Shown: positions 35,707-47,311 of the stretch, piece after piece
Layout: each line of letters begins with the position of its first letter
Numbering within the stretch: the first letter of the stretch is position 1
Source of the DNA: Symsagittifera roscoffensis
Lineage: Eukaryota; Xenacoelomorpha; Acoela; Convolutidae
Reading direction: 5' to 3'
DNA length: 60,000 nucleotides
NCBI RefSeq assembly: GCF_963678635.1
Contig: NC_087063.1
Span: 83,191,574 to 83,251,573, forward strand
Translations under genes and position numbers: made by a program
Notes under the pieces: model-generated
The model's database searches: none
Told to the model about the DNA's origin: nothing
What the model saw: the letters and a program-made list of their open reading frames with translations, nothing else

Positions 35707-36267
35707 GTTCGATGTATTTGTGTTTGTCACATACTGACGACAATTCTAGTCTTCGTTCTAATTGGCTTGACGGCCGCAATCGCTTACAGTGCGAACAAGA
35801 AATCGAACGAATTGTCGGACACCAAAGCTGATCAAACTCAAGTTAATGAAATAAAGATCATGAACGAGCCTGTAAATAAGGATATTGCAGACTTAAAAAC
35901 AAATCACATTGAACTAGAAACAAAATTCCACAGACTATACACCGCTAATAACCTGAAATTTAACAAACTGGAACAAAAAACTAGAGAAATCCAGGCATTG
36001 AGCGATTCGCGGTATTCTGAGACTGATCAAAGGTTCAACGAAGGAAAGACAACTTTGATGGAATTGGAGACGAATACAGCGTCAGAATTGAAATCTTTTG
36101 AAAATATTGTGAGTAACGGTCAGCAATTGGACGAGATGAGACTAGAGGCAGCAAAGATGGATCTCCAAGCGGAAATCAAGAAGGAAAAAGATTCCATTGA
36201 CTCGAAAATTGACCAAATCTACAAACACCTGAACGAAATCAAAAACGAAATCGCAAATTATCATTAA
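35707..36267 (+). CDS. Nested gene N2, exon 2 (membrane helix plus coiled coil)
   Basis: Acceptor tgtctttgtttgtcag precedes 35707. The exon opens VRCICVCHILTTILVFV, a Cys-rich membrane helix at about residues 104-128. Then come SANKKSNELSDTKADQ and about 140 residues of Glu/Lys-rich heptads (KFNKLEQKTREIQALSDSR, then IDSKIDQIYKHLNEIKNE). It stops at 36265-36267. Predicted type II with the coiled coil outside. The first 17 codons lack an ATG, so an ATG or TTG-based caller would clip the helix. Confidence 0.78.
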   Translation, partial: VRCICVCHILTTILVFVLIGLTAAIAYSANKKSNELSDTKADQTQVNEIKIMNEPVNKDIADLKTNHIELETKFHRLYTANNLKFNKLEQKTREIQALSDSRYSETDQRFNEGKTTLMELETNTASELKSFENIVSNGQQLDEMRLEAAKMDLQAEIKKEKDSIDSKIDQIYKHLNEIKNEIANYH

Positions 36268-39200
36268 ACAATTGTTATTGAGTTATTGTTGAGTTTTTTT
36301 TTTCGCTAGCCATTGAAATTTATGCCTTGTTTTTAAAATAATGCTCTCAAGGTGCTTCGAAAATTGTACAACGATAATAGCCAAAGCCTATATCTGGCAG
36401 GCAATTGACAATGAATACAAACCGGAACTTACAGCAAAAATAGCCAAAAGTTAACGTAGTAAAACTTTCTTGAAATAAACACGCACGATTGTATGGTCAA
36501 TACTTGGCAACAAGATGCAAACCTACCATTGAAATTTCGCAGAAAACTATCGAGCGGAACGTAAATCAACTTTTTATTTTTGTTCCCTTTAAGAAAAATC
36601 TTTTAAGGAAAATTCTCCGTACGTGCCCAATCAAGAATAAAGCTGTCACATTCAATTTGACCACACAGAGGCGAAGCGGAGCTTCGTAGCGTTTGCAATA
36701 CATTCCAAGCGTTGCAATGCACGCTATCGACTAGAAAAGTATACCGAAATAACTAAAACAAAAAAAAAGGGGTAAAAAATTGTATTTTCAATTTAAGAAA
36801 AACAGCCGAGAAGCACAATTACCAGCGTTTTAGTGTTTACTGAGCGATGGTTAAGCCAAACTTACGTGAAAGGAAATCCATGATCCGAAAACAAAAAAAC
36901 ATAGAGAATTGTTGTTTTAAAACAATTTTGAGCGATTAAGTTTAAATCCATGAATTTTTACTCCACAAACGACCTGACAAATTTTTCAAAACAAAAATAT
37001 TTTTTGTTCATCAAGCCACACAAATAAATTTCGACAGAACCGATGAAACATACGCCGCAACCAGTCACGCCGAATTAAGAAGAAAAAAGGTTAACATGCA
37101 AGGCCAGGGCAAGTAAAACTATAAATTTAATAGGAAATCATAATACTTCAACTTACAATAAAATTTGCGAACAATTCAGGAAAATTGGTGACATGATAAC
37201 TAAGTCGACAAAAATTAGCAAAGAAATAAAAGCCCGACAATTCAAATTTTCCCGGAAAAAAGTCTTTCAATTTCATACATACTGAAAAAACAAGGTGTCC
37301 GACTGGGACTCGGATCACGAAGCACAGGAGGCAAAGGGAGCAAAGGACTCGATCCACAAACCAAATCATAGGAGCCACTTGTAAGCGGTTCCCGACTACA
37401 AGAAACGTCTTCTCGCAAGCGTAATGAGGAAAGCCAAGAAAACAATTAAGCCTTAAAATCATACGAAGAGTCTGGTTTTAAATTTCCCAAAAAGCTTTAG
37501 CAAAACTAAAACCGACAAGGAACAATTTATTCTCCGCTAAACTATTGTGGCATTTCCGTCAAACAGGTTTAGATCAAAACAGCGAATTTGGCAATTATGG
37601 TATTGCTATAAAATCAAAATAGCGATATAAGCTTCTGAAAACGTATCCGTAGGGAAATGATGTGAACATTTATATTGTAATTGATTTGCTGTGTTATCAC
37701 AAAAAACTAATCGAAATCGTCAAGGAAAACTTCTAACACTGACAAAAAAATCTGAGCAATATTAAATTATTTAAACTTATAACACATCGTCGTTTCGCAC
37801 AACTTACGATACAAAACAAGGAAGCCGCTAAGTCGAAAAAAAATCCAAAAAAAAATCGAAAATGTCGAAAAAACTAAATCTATGATATTAAATAATGCTA
37901 CTTTTGAAAGAAAAAAAAAACAAAACAATATAATATTGCAGACTTAAAAACAAACCATATTGATCTAGAAACCAAATTCCACAGACTGGACACCGCCACC
38001 TGAAATTGAACAAACTGGAACAAAAAACTAGAGAAATCGAGGCATTGAGTAATTGGCGGTATTCTGAGACTGCTCAAAGGTTCAACGAAGGAAAGACAAC
38101 TTTGACGGAATTGGAGACAAAATATATGGATACATTGTCAGAATTGAAATCTTTTGAAAATAGCGTGAGTAACGGTCAACGATTGAATGAGACGAGACTA
38201 GAGGCAGCAAAGACGGATCTCCAAGCCGAAATGAAGAAGGAAAAAGATTCCATTAACTCGAAAATTGACCAAATCTATAAACACCTGAACGAAATCAAAA
38301 ACAAAATCGCAACTTATCATTAATTAAAAATTGTTATTGAGTTATTGTACAGTGTTTTTTTTTCGCTAGCCATTGAAATTTATGCCTTGTTTTTAAAATA
38401 ATGCTCTTAAGGTGCTTCGAAAGCATTTCCAAATTGTACAACGATAATAGCCAAAACCTATATCTGGCAGGCAATTGACTATGAATACAAACCAATACAA
38501 AAAATAACGTAATAAAACTTTCTTGAAATACATACGCACGATTGTTTGAGGGAGGGGCAGTCAAAAATTAGCAAGAAGATAAGAACCTACCATTGAAAAT
38601 TTGCAAAAAACAATCGAGCCGAACGTATATCAACTTTTTATTTTTGTTCCTTTTACGAAAAATCTTTTACGGAAATTTCTCCGTACACGCACATTCAAAA
38701 ATAAAGCTGTCACGTTCAGTTTTACCACACAGAGGCAAAGCGGAGCTTCGCAGCGTTTGCAATACAAAGCAAGCGCTGCAATGCACGCTATTGACTAGAA
38801 AATTAGACCGAATTAACTAAAACGAAAAAAAAACAGGTGTAAAAAAATTGTATTTTCAATTTTAGAAAAAAAGCCGAAAAGCACAATTACCAGCATTCAA
38901 AAATCTTTGAGTACTTACCGAGCAGCGGTTAGGACAAACTTACGAGAAGAAATCTATTGAGCCGAAAACATAGAAAATTGTTGTCTTTAAGCAATTTTGA
39001 GCGATTAAGTTTAAATCCATGAATTTTTACTCCACAAACGACCTGACAAATTTTTCAAAACAAAAATATTTTTTGTTCATCAAGCCACACAAATAAATTT
39101 CGACAGAACCGATGAAACATACGCCGAAACCAGTCACGCCGAATTAAGAAGAAAAAAGGTAAACATGCAAGGCCAGGGCAAGTAAAACTATAAATTTAAT

Positions 39201-39975
39201 AGGAAATCATAATACTTGCACTTACAATAAAATTTGCGAACAATTCAGGAAAATTGGTGACATGATAACTAAGTCGACAAAAATTAGCAAAGAAATAAAA
39301 GCCCGACAGTTCAAATTTTCCCGGAAAAAAGTCTTTCATTTTCAAACATACTGAAAAAACAAGGTGTCCGACTGGGACTCGAATCACGAAGCACAGGAGG
39401 CAAAGGGAGCAAAGGACTCGATCCAGTAACCAAATCTTAGGAGCCACTTGTAAGCGGTTCCCGACTACAAGAAACGTCTCCTCGCAAGCGTAATGAGGAA
39501 AACCAAGAAAACAATTAGGCCTTAAAATCATACGAAGAGTCTGGTTTTAAATTTCCGAAAAGCTTTAGCAAAACTAAAACCGACAAGGAACAATTTATTC
39601 TCCGCTAAACTATTGTGGCATTTCCGTTAAACAGGTTTAGATCAAAACAGCGAATTTGGCAATTACGGTATTGCTATAAAATCAAAATAGCGATATAAGC
39701 TTCTGAAAACTTATCCGTAGGGAAATGATGTGAACATTTATATTGTAAATGATTTGCTGTGCTATCACAAAAAACTAATCGAAATCGTCAAGGAAAACTT
39801 CTAACACTGACAAAAAAATCTGAGCAATATTAAAATATTCAAACTTATAACACATCGTCGTTTCGCACAACTTACGATACAAAACAAGGAAGCCGCTAAG
39901 TCGAACAAAAATCCAAAAAAAAATCGAAAATGTCGAAAAAACTAAATCTATGATATTGAATAATGCTACTTTTGA
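35880..39975. repeat. Tandem duplication, unit about 2.05 kb (about 35880-37932 and 37933-39975)
   Basis: The second copy begins at gatattgcagacttaaaa-like sequence inside the coiled-coil part of N2 exon 2 and continues through about 1.6 kb of downstream DNA. It includes paired SINE-like segments (37290-37440 and 39355-39500). Several substitutions and small indels separate the copies, so it is older than the 1923-bp event. Confidence 0.93.
37933..38323 (+). pseudogene. N3: 5'-truncated copy of the N2 coiled-coil exon
   Basis: It matches N2 exon 2 from about codon 40 onward but lacks the acceptor, the membrane helix and any first exon. A 4-nt loss near 37998 (ACCGCTAATAACC in N2, ACCGCCACC here) shifts the frame; from 38006 it is open to the same C-terminus. 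A by-product of the tandem duplication. Confidence 0.85.
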
Positions 39976-40639
39976 AAGAAAAAAAACAAAACTATATAAT
40001 CCGAAAGTAGCATCGGAAGGAAATTTACCAAGCGGTAACAGAGCCGAAAATACCTTCGCAGAAACCTTTTACGCCGAAAAAAATTTAACACGACTTCGGA
40101 CTTATAAGAAGTTATTAGGTCCCACTCACCCTCAAAACACACACACACAAAAACTTTTTCCACTCGTCAGAGGCGGCATGAGGCTACTAGGCCAAAATAA
40201 AATAGTCCGAAATCTATTAGGTCGGAAAAAAAGAAATTGGAAAAGAACATAAGGTTAAAAAGATCAAAAAAAATTAAGAATGATGAAAATTTATCAAGTC
40301 CCTATCACCCTAAAAACACACATTGAAACTTTTTTCGCTCCGCAAAGGCGATATGAGGCCATAATGATATAGGCCAAAATCTATCCAGACCAAAATTAAA
40401 TGAAAAAGTAAAATACATTTTAACAAATCGAGTTGGTAAAACCAAAAATACAGTAGTTTCAATAATACAATATAGTTTAAGCAAATAAAACCCATGCTTT
40501 AGAAATTAAGTCGATAAAAAACCGTAAAAGACAAAAATGGCATTTTGAGAAACCGGAAAATAAAACGACGGAAACTAGGACGAAAGCTAACCTCCTGAAG
40601 TAGCTAACCTCCTACAACAGAAAATACCTGTCAGCCTGG

Positions 40640-41031
40640 ATACCGCAGAGGCAGCGAGTAGAAGGGAGAGGAGAGCGAAATACAAAGCCTTCTACGGCGA
40701 ACATGAAACAACAAGAAAAACAGCGAAGTAAAACCACGGTAGAAACAGAAGGGAAGAAGTCACCACCAACTAGTTCAGGACGGGGCAGTCATCACTCTGT
40801 AAGGCCACCCTCGCTCGGATATGTGCAGCCGACTCCCCAGAGTGCCCTGACTGCGGCCAAGAAGATACCGTCCACCATGTGTTGCATGAATGCCAACGAG
40901 GAGAAGAAATCAGACGACTAGGAGGATCTGACGACGCCCACTTCATCAAACACCCGGGCGACCTCCAGCGGCTCCTAGGGCGGATGGGGCGAACGTATGT
41001 TGACGCCGATGCGTCAGTAAACGCGTCGTAA
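40640..41031 (+). mobile_element. LINE 3' end with CCHC-like knuckle
   Basis: A GC-rich frame reads CPDCGQEDTVHHVLHECQR (about 40848-40904) and runs to a TAA (41029-41031). This is the C-x2-C-x7-8-H-x3-4-C signature found at the C-terminus of many non-LTR reverse transcriptases. Upstream the frame is interrupted. A GAA-rich tail (aagaagaagaacg) follows the stop, as in several LINE groups. 5'-truncated and inactive. Confidence 0.75.
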
Positions 41032-41847
41032 GAAGAAGAACGAAAACTACGATTCCAAAAAAAATCAACATTTCAATAAACTTATTTGAAAACATTCACT
41101 GCCTAAAACGAACTCCACCTATCTTCTACCTAAAAGATGTTAGTTATATTTGAATTTCCAAGAAATTGAACATGTCAGTCATTTAAGAAAAATATCATTC
41201 CTACTACGCTGACCATTCTGCGAACAAAGTTATTTACGGGAAAAACGTCCAGTAACCGATTGCAATACCTTTGCGTTAAGGAGCTGCTACTAAATAGACA
41301 ATATGTGGGTAGACGCCCATTGAGCTGAAAACAAAAAGCCATGAGACAGTGTTCTCATAAGAAGATTTTGAGCAAATAAATTTGAAAACTTTGAAATCTT
41401 GCAACATACTACCTGAATGTTTCAAAAAATAATCAATCAGTTTTTTTGCCTGTAAAACAACGCAAAATAGGTTAATTAAGCCGATAAAATAAGCCGGAAC
41501 CATTTATGCCGAATGAAGCGTTCAAGCTAAAAAAACAAAGAAAAACCAAGGAGAATATACAAGGGCAGGTCGATTAAGTTTACAAATTACTGGGGTAAAT
41601 CAAAATCACTTGCATATAGCCAAAACATCCGGGATAAAACTGCCTGCACCATTGGAAACCCTAAAAAGATTTTATGAATGCTATAAAGAAGTCAAGTTTT
41701 CAAAAAAGTCAGAAAGTTAACCAAAACTCCCGGGCTTTTTCGTCTCAAGCATAAGGGTTATAGCAATTTGGAATAAAGCTAAGCCATCGAGCTACGGTAA
41801 CCAAGCCGACAAAAATAAACAAAAAAGCACAAAAACTCAAAAAAAAG

Positions 41848-41945
41848 GCCCGGCCGGATTCAAACCGCAAGACTTTGCCATCTAAGACGGCTGTAATACC
41901 TCTACGCCAGATGCGCCGGATGGTTGATTGGATTTGAATTTATAA
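41848..41945 (-). repeat. tRNA-derived SINE-like repeat
   Basis: On the minus strand, gcgcatctggcgtagaggta can stand for a loose A box and GCGGTTTGAATCC (41857-41868) for the B box, about 45 nt apart. The cloverleaf is degraded, so it is not a functional tRNA gene. Confidence 0.55.
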
Positions 41946-42360
41946 TAACCAAGCGGTAACAAAGCCGAAATACCTGAGCAGAAACACAGCCGAAAAAAAA
42001 ATTCTTAACTTTTGAAAATGTTAAGTCCCTTTTCCCCTCAGAGCACACACACGCGCATAATTATTTTTTCGGTCTTATCGACGCACTAAAAGGCCACTAA
42101 GCCAATATTATTTAGGCCGAAAATTATAAAGCCGGTAAAAAAAACAGGAAAAAAAATTTCAATCGAGTTGCTAAAACTACAACCAATCTGAAAAGCAAAT
42201 TTTAATTCGGCGGGATTTTTAAAATTCTAAAAGAAAATGAAGTGAGAACTGTTTACAGCTAAAATAAACAATTGTTAGATGTCGCAACCAAGCCGGCAAA
42301 ACATGAGCAGACAAATAATAGGCTGAATTTTTTTTGATCCGGAATATGTACCGTTTGAAA

Positions 42361-42575
42361 AAACTGGTCCTGGTCAGATTCGAACACAGCAACTTTGCCG
42401 TCCCAGGCGTATTCATTAACCCAGGCTAAGTGTGCAAGAGACACTACAAAATTGGAAATCACGTTGAAGCAAAGTACGTCAGAAGACCAATGAGTGCTGT
42501 GGACAAAGTTATTACGGGGAAAAAAGCCTGGTACTCGATTGTAATACCCATGCTTATCGCAAGGGTAAAAAACAA
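42361..42575 (-). repeat. tRNA-derived SINE-like repeat with the CAAGGG-type module
   Basis: The minus strand has GTGTTCGAATCTGACC (B-box-like, 42377-42390). The plus strand at 42495-42570 carries the dispersed acggggaaaaaagcctggta...cttatcgcaaggg module. The two modules adjoin as they nearly do at 37290-37440, suggesting one composite SINE. Confidence 0.5.
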
Positions 42576-44161
42576 GAAGGATTTGGAGTAGCTCATTTCT
42601 AGGCTACAATTGAAACCCTGTAAGAATATGCAGATTCCCAACCTTCCAAAAAATTTCATCTATATCGCTTCAATTAAATTTGATCTTCGCAAGTCATATA
42701 ACGCTGAACGCTAAGAAAGGAAACTCTGGACGCAATCTTTCAAGCCTTCGACCCTAGAAAAACAATCTAACTTAATCCAATTACAACCAACTTTTTCTAT
42801 GCCTGCTACACAAAACTTGACTTTTCTGTCAAACCTACCCCACTCAATAAAACACACTAAGAAGACACAATTGAATAGTACACAAGAGCACCACGGCAAT
42901 TTTGCCAGAATATATTCTCACTAGCGTAAATAATGGACTTGAAGTTGAAATTAGAACTCAGCTGTAAGCATAACGTTTGCCACTCCGGCACATTGCCTTA
43001 TGAAAGACGCTAAATTTTCGGCAACACAATTATCGGACATAAAAAACGATTGATGCCTGTCCAACTACCCAAACATAGCCAACAGACAGTTTGAAATGAG
43101 TAAAGGAACGCAAGGAAACAGTCAAAAAATATTGATTTGTTTTCTGTAATAACCAATTTTGCAAAATCGACGTAGAAAAAACTGGTGGCGTTCACTCTTT
43201 CTGCAGTTGAAGAACAATTGATGATTGACACTTTTTTATAAAATGAATCCAATATAAGAAAACTGGATCGTAGGTAACTTTTTTTTATTCCGCTGGGAAA
43301 TCTAAAATAAAAGCCACTTTCGAAACTAGCAGCCGATCATGTTTTTGTGACCCTTACAATTTTGCTGTTCGAAATTGGAATTCGAAATTGGAATTCTTTT
43401 AACAGAAAATCGAAAGTGAAACCGCGAAAAATTAAAGTTGAGCATAAACAAATTTTAATTTTTTCCTGAGAAAATTCTTAAAATCAGTTCATCGACTCTT
43501 TAAAAGATCTGCATTTATGTTAAACTGCGGTTGTTTGATCAAATTTTAAAAAATTAAGAAAAATGGAATTATTAAGCAAATGCATTGCAGTGCAATTGCC
43601 TCTTTCAATTCCACTATTTCGTCAAATACTAGCTAGGCAGTCGGAAACTATCACAATTCCAAAATAGTTTCGGACGCCAAAATTGCCTAAGCACAGGCGA
43701 AGCGGAGTCTCACACCATTTGTGATTCAGCACAAAACGAGCATTACCAGCTAGTCGAACGAAAATTGTTTTGAAGTTTTCATAAATTGACATGATTTGTC
43801 TCGAACTAACTTCCTTTCGAGGTAATCATTTCAAGAAACAAAATTAAAGACAATATTTCAACAGAATTTCAACAAAATTAAAGACTTGTCACTGGAATCC
43901 ACGTACATACAGACACAAAATTGCGCGCCTATCCAGGGCACAGTTTGGCCTCGTAATGATGATTTCGTGATTTCGCCAAACAAGTTGACTGTCAACCTCT
44001 AACAATTGTTTACATTAAAAAATGTTTATTATCCGATTTGGTAATGCTTCCTAATTGCAATAGTAAATATATATGTTATTTAACGTAAACTCACGTCGAT
44101 TCAGGTTAAGATTTGATTTGTTATAATTTGCCACCATTCCGTTTTTTAAATTGAAACTAAG
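42576..44161. other. AT-rich intronic stretch with no gene seen
   Basis: Holds one palindromic gcgaagcgga module near 43693-43716 and a short aattggaattcgaaattgg repeat near 43375. No usable exon was found. Confidence 0.45.
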
Positions 44162-44237
44162 TCAATTAAGTGTTATTTGAATGAAATGAGCTTTTTTCAA
44201 GCCTTTTTCCCTTTTTGCATCCTTGTTTTTATCATAC

Positions 44238-44587
44238 CTGTTACTGTCAATATGCGGTTTAATAAACCCCGCAGCATCAATGTCCAAAACATGCACAAGC
44301 TGTCGAGGAGAGTTCGAAAAATGAGCTTCACGTTTAACTCGCTCAATTACTGCCAGAGTCTGTTCCGACCAATTGGCACTCTCAAACTCCCGATAGCCAA
44401 CAATAGCATCGTCCCAGTGATCTCGCTGGTATTTGAGTCGTTTTAACTTTTTCTCACTTTCATTCAAAATTTGCTCTTCTTCTTTCTGTGAAATGAAATT
44501 AGGAATCAGTTTTAATTTCGATTGTGTTATAGGAGAGTGTTTGAGGGCTGCAGAAGCTATCATAAATGTTTTGTCAATTATTGTCAT
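44238..44587 (-). CDS. ALKBH7: ALKBH7, exon 1: mitochondrial 2-oxoglutarate/Fe(II) dioxygenase
   Basis: Exons 44587-44238 and 15293-15035 sum to 609 nt, giving 202 residues (human protein about 221). In the family the protein lies in the mitochondrial matrix and acts in programmed necrosis and fatty-acid metabolism; the substrate is debated. Exon 1 encodes residues 1-116: a basic, hydrophobic N-terminus without acidic residues after position 5 (a possible targeting segment), YQRDHWDDAIVGYRE, then VLDIDAAGFIKPHIDS, which contains the iron ligands His112 and Asp114. The donor AACAG|GTATGA follows; the frame runs 24 codons into the intron to a false stop. All three iron ligands are present after splicing, so the enzyme should be active. 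Confidence 0.96.
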
Positions 44588-44632
44588 ATTTAACTCGTTT
44601 GTTTAACTCCAACGCTCCTGTTTAACTCATGC

Positions 44633-44797
44633 TTAACTGAAATTATTTCCAGTTCTCAAGACATCCTGACGATACTGTCGCAAAAGAACCTCTCCAATGC
44701 TCTTTTTCTGCGCTACCAAATACAGGAGCAGGTTTTGGTACCATTTGCAGGACTTGTCGCGCTTCGGTCTACCACGTGAAGGCGGCACTGTTGAACC
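44633..44797 (-). CDS. Possible terminal exon of an unidentified gene just upstream of ALKBH7
   Basis: After acceptor-like ttttggatag, a phase-0 frame of 54 codons begins GSTVPPSRGRPKRDKSCKWY and ends TAA at 44633-44635. That is only 45 bp before the ALKBH7 ATG on the same strand. It contains an AT-hook-like RGRPKR. No upstream exon was found and the opposite strand is also open here, so coding status is doubtful. Confidence 0.3.
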   Translation of the reverse strand, partial: GSTVPPSRGRPKRDKSCKWYQNLLLYLVAQKKSIGEVLLRQYRQDVLRTGNNFS

Positions 44798-44829
44798 CTA
44801 TCCAAAATTTGTGCACCCTTCGTCTCCAA

Positions 44830-46080
44830 CCTACTCATGGAAAAAAACTACTTAACCCAATGACTGATTTTTATTTGGGGCGTCAAAAAATTACTAGGGG
44901 GTTTTAATGGGAAAGATAGAAGAAAGCCTACCTCATAACCAGCTGAAGAGCTTATCATTGAGCGGAAAAATTTCGCTGGTGGTTTTTGTCGTTTTAGAAA
45001 TCTTTTTTACCATTCGTCTTTTTTCGAGTGAAGAAAACCGAAGAATAATTCGAAGATATTATTGGTGGGCTTGTACGTACTTGTTTGTAACTGACTAACT
45101 GGTTATAAATTCAACCAACCAAATGAACTGAAATTTGGTATGGTAATAGTATACCTTCGAGTGATCAGAAGTCGTTACAAACTCTAAGCACAGAAGCGAA
45201 GCTGCACTTCGCACACAGAGCTCCATAAAAGGATACGCAAGAAAAAAATGCCAGAAAAAGAAAAATGCCCAAAAGAGCTCCATAAAGGCAAAAACAAAAA
45301 TGTCAGAACAAAAAATACAGAAATAAAATCAACTCTGGGTTTCGAACTTAGAACTCCCGCCCAAAAATCGTTTACCTCAAACTTTTATCCATAGCTTGCT
45401 TCTGACGTTCTAAAACTTTTTCGCATTGTCTGATCTTAGATATCAGATGAAAAAACGTTTTGCCTTAATTTTTGTTCCGCTCTGAAATTCGATAAGTAAA
45501 TTCCACTTTCGAATCTAGAAGTCGGCCACGTTTTTCGTGACATTTACATTTTGCTGTTCAAAAGTGAAGTTGGCCTTCCTTTTAAGATAGGAAACAATTG
45601 AATTTTAAAATAAACCGAAAGTCAAACCCCGAGAAAGTAAATTTGAGCCTCAACAAACTTTAGACGGACGTTTCCTGAAAAAAAAACGAATTGCCTCTTA
45701 AAAACTTTGCAAAAAGAAAACGACTTTCTCGATTTTTTTAAAATGGGGAGTATGTTTTGAGGAGTCTGTTTAGGTGCGACCTTTGAATAAAGCTAATATC
45801 TCGTTTACTAAGATTTCGTTATAATTATGGAGATATATTATCCATCGTTCATTCGATTTCGAGAGCAATGATAGCGACGATGATGAAGACATGCTTACGC
45901 CTGACAAAAACATCAATCAAATATTGGTTGTCTACAATGTGTTAATGATTTGAGTTATGTTCAACATCACACTTTCAACATCACAATTCTAAAAAGATTT
46001 CATTTGTAAAATCACACACTTCATTAAAAAACTTCTTGTTCAATTAAGTTTGTTATTTCATGTCTGGAATGTCTTGGATA
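44830..46080. other. AT-rich stretch with SINE-like remnants
   Basis: A B-box-like AGTTCGAAACCC lies on the minus strand near 45337 and a palindromic gcgaagc module near 45190. The plus frame 44907-45098 is open with one hydrophobic stretch but has no support beyond length. Confidence 0.4.
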
Positions 46081-46082
46081 TA

Positions 46083-47210
46083 ACTTGGAATGGATATAAA
46101 TTGGAACGTCTTAGATATTTTTTGGATAAAAGAAGGCTTCTTTTACCTAAGGAAAAATGATGAAAAGTTGTGCACAACTACTGGCTTATATGAAGGTGAT
46201 ACTCTGGGTGTTAATGTATGGTGTAATGAATTGTTTCAATGGTGTTTTTCCATCTTACTCCCGCCAAGTGGACTCAATAGTGGTACTAATAGTCTAAAAC
46301 TTTATTGCCCAACATGAAAATCTAGAAGCACTTCTAAGTCTCGAGTCTCCGATTAATGTACTGTGTTCAACCGAAACTTGGTTCTAAATGGAAGTGAATA
46401 TGTTTGCAATCAAAGGAGTTCATACAATTAAAAGCAGGAACCGGAAAACTAGGCGTGGAGGTACTATAAAGCAACTGAGTGACTATGTAAACTTGATGAA
46501 GCAACTGCATACTAATCTACCTGAATCAGAAGCAGTACTTGAAGCTTTTAGGATTAAGATGCTCGTAATAGTCGCATATGAACATCCTAGCTATGATTTT
46601 AAAAAGTTCGTGAATGAGTTAGACAAGGACTAAGAGATGCTTAGTAATTACAAAATACTAGTTGTTCTGACTGGTGATTTTAACATCAATCTACTCGCAG
46701 AAAATCAACTCCAACAATCGTATTTTAACATCATTTTTGCAAATGGTTTAGAACTTTTAAGTAGAATTGCAACTCGCATTACTGGGGAGACTGGAACGTA
46801 TATTGATCGCCTGCTAGCAAAAAAGATTGAAAAATCATCCGCCAGAATTCTTTAAACCGAATTTTTCTCAGACCATTCTCCAGTTACATTGCAGCTCAAA
46901 TTTGGAACAATTTGATTTGACATATTCCTCATTTCGAGACATGTCCTTCTTGAGTAACGAAAAAGTTGAAATCGACTTTTCACTCCTTTTGAAGCAAACG
47001 CTGGACAGATCTAATCTGGTAGGAGCCAGAAACCATTGTAGCAAATGGCAAATTCTCGATTACAATTATGTTACTGTTGTGAAACAAAACTTAGGATTCC
47101 CCGTTTTCAACAAAATCAATGATAGGTCAACCGAACTAGAATGTGCAATATCTTTTCAGTACAGCAGATCGCTATTTTCAGTACAGCAGACCTTTTCAGT
47201 ACAGTAGATC
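46083..47210 (+). mobile_element. Decayed LINE endonuclease region
   Basis: Broken plus-strand frames read VLCSTETWF (about 46358), then RNRKTRRGG (about 46438), then VVLTGDFNINLL (about 46660) and IATRITGETGTYIDRLL (about 46770). These are the ordered landmarks of the AP-type endonuclease of CR1/L2/Rex-type LINEs (SETW, GDFN, T-x-ID). The segment after 46830 is a plausible linker to the lost reverse transcriptase. Truncated at the 3' side. Confidence 0.75.
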
Positions 47211-47311
47211 GCTCTGCTTCAGTATAAAATTTCTAATTCTCAGGTTTTGTGATTTCGTCAATAACTGCTCGTACTATGACTTAATTGCTAATATTAAAAA
47301 AAAAATATTGA

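Larger units (their letters stand above)
15294..44237 (-). other. 28.9-kb intron of ALKBH7 hosting nested genes and repeats
   Basis: Donor AACAG|GTATGA (44238/44237) and acceptor TTAACAG| (15294/15293) give a canonical GT-AG intron of 28,944 bp that splits the codon for Arg117. It contains the plus-strand N1/N2 genes and the N3 remnant, a Copia piece, a LINE end, SINE-like repeats and three of the five large tandem duplications. Confidence 0.88.

Noticed and set aside
44177-44446. 89-codon plus frame opposite ALKBH7 exon 1
   Set aside because: The minus-strand ALKBH7 reading is decisive; this is its antisense shadow.
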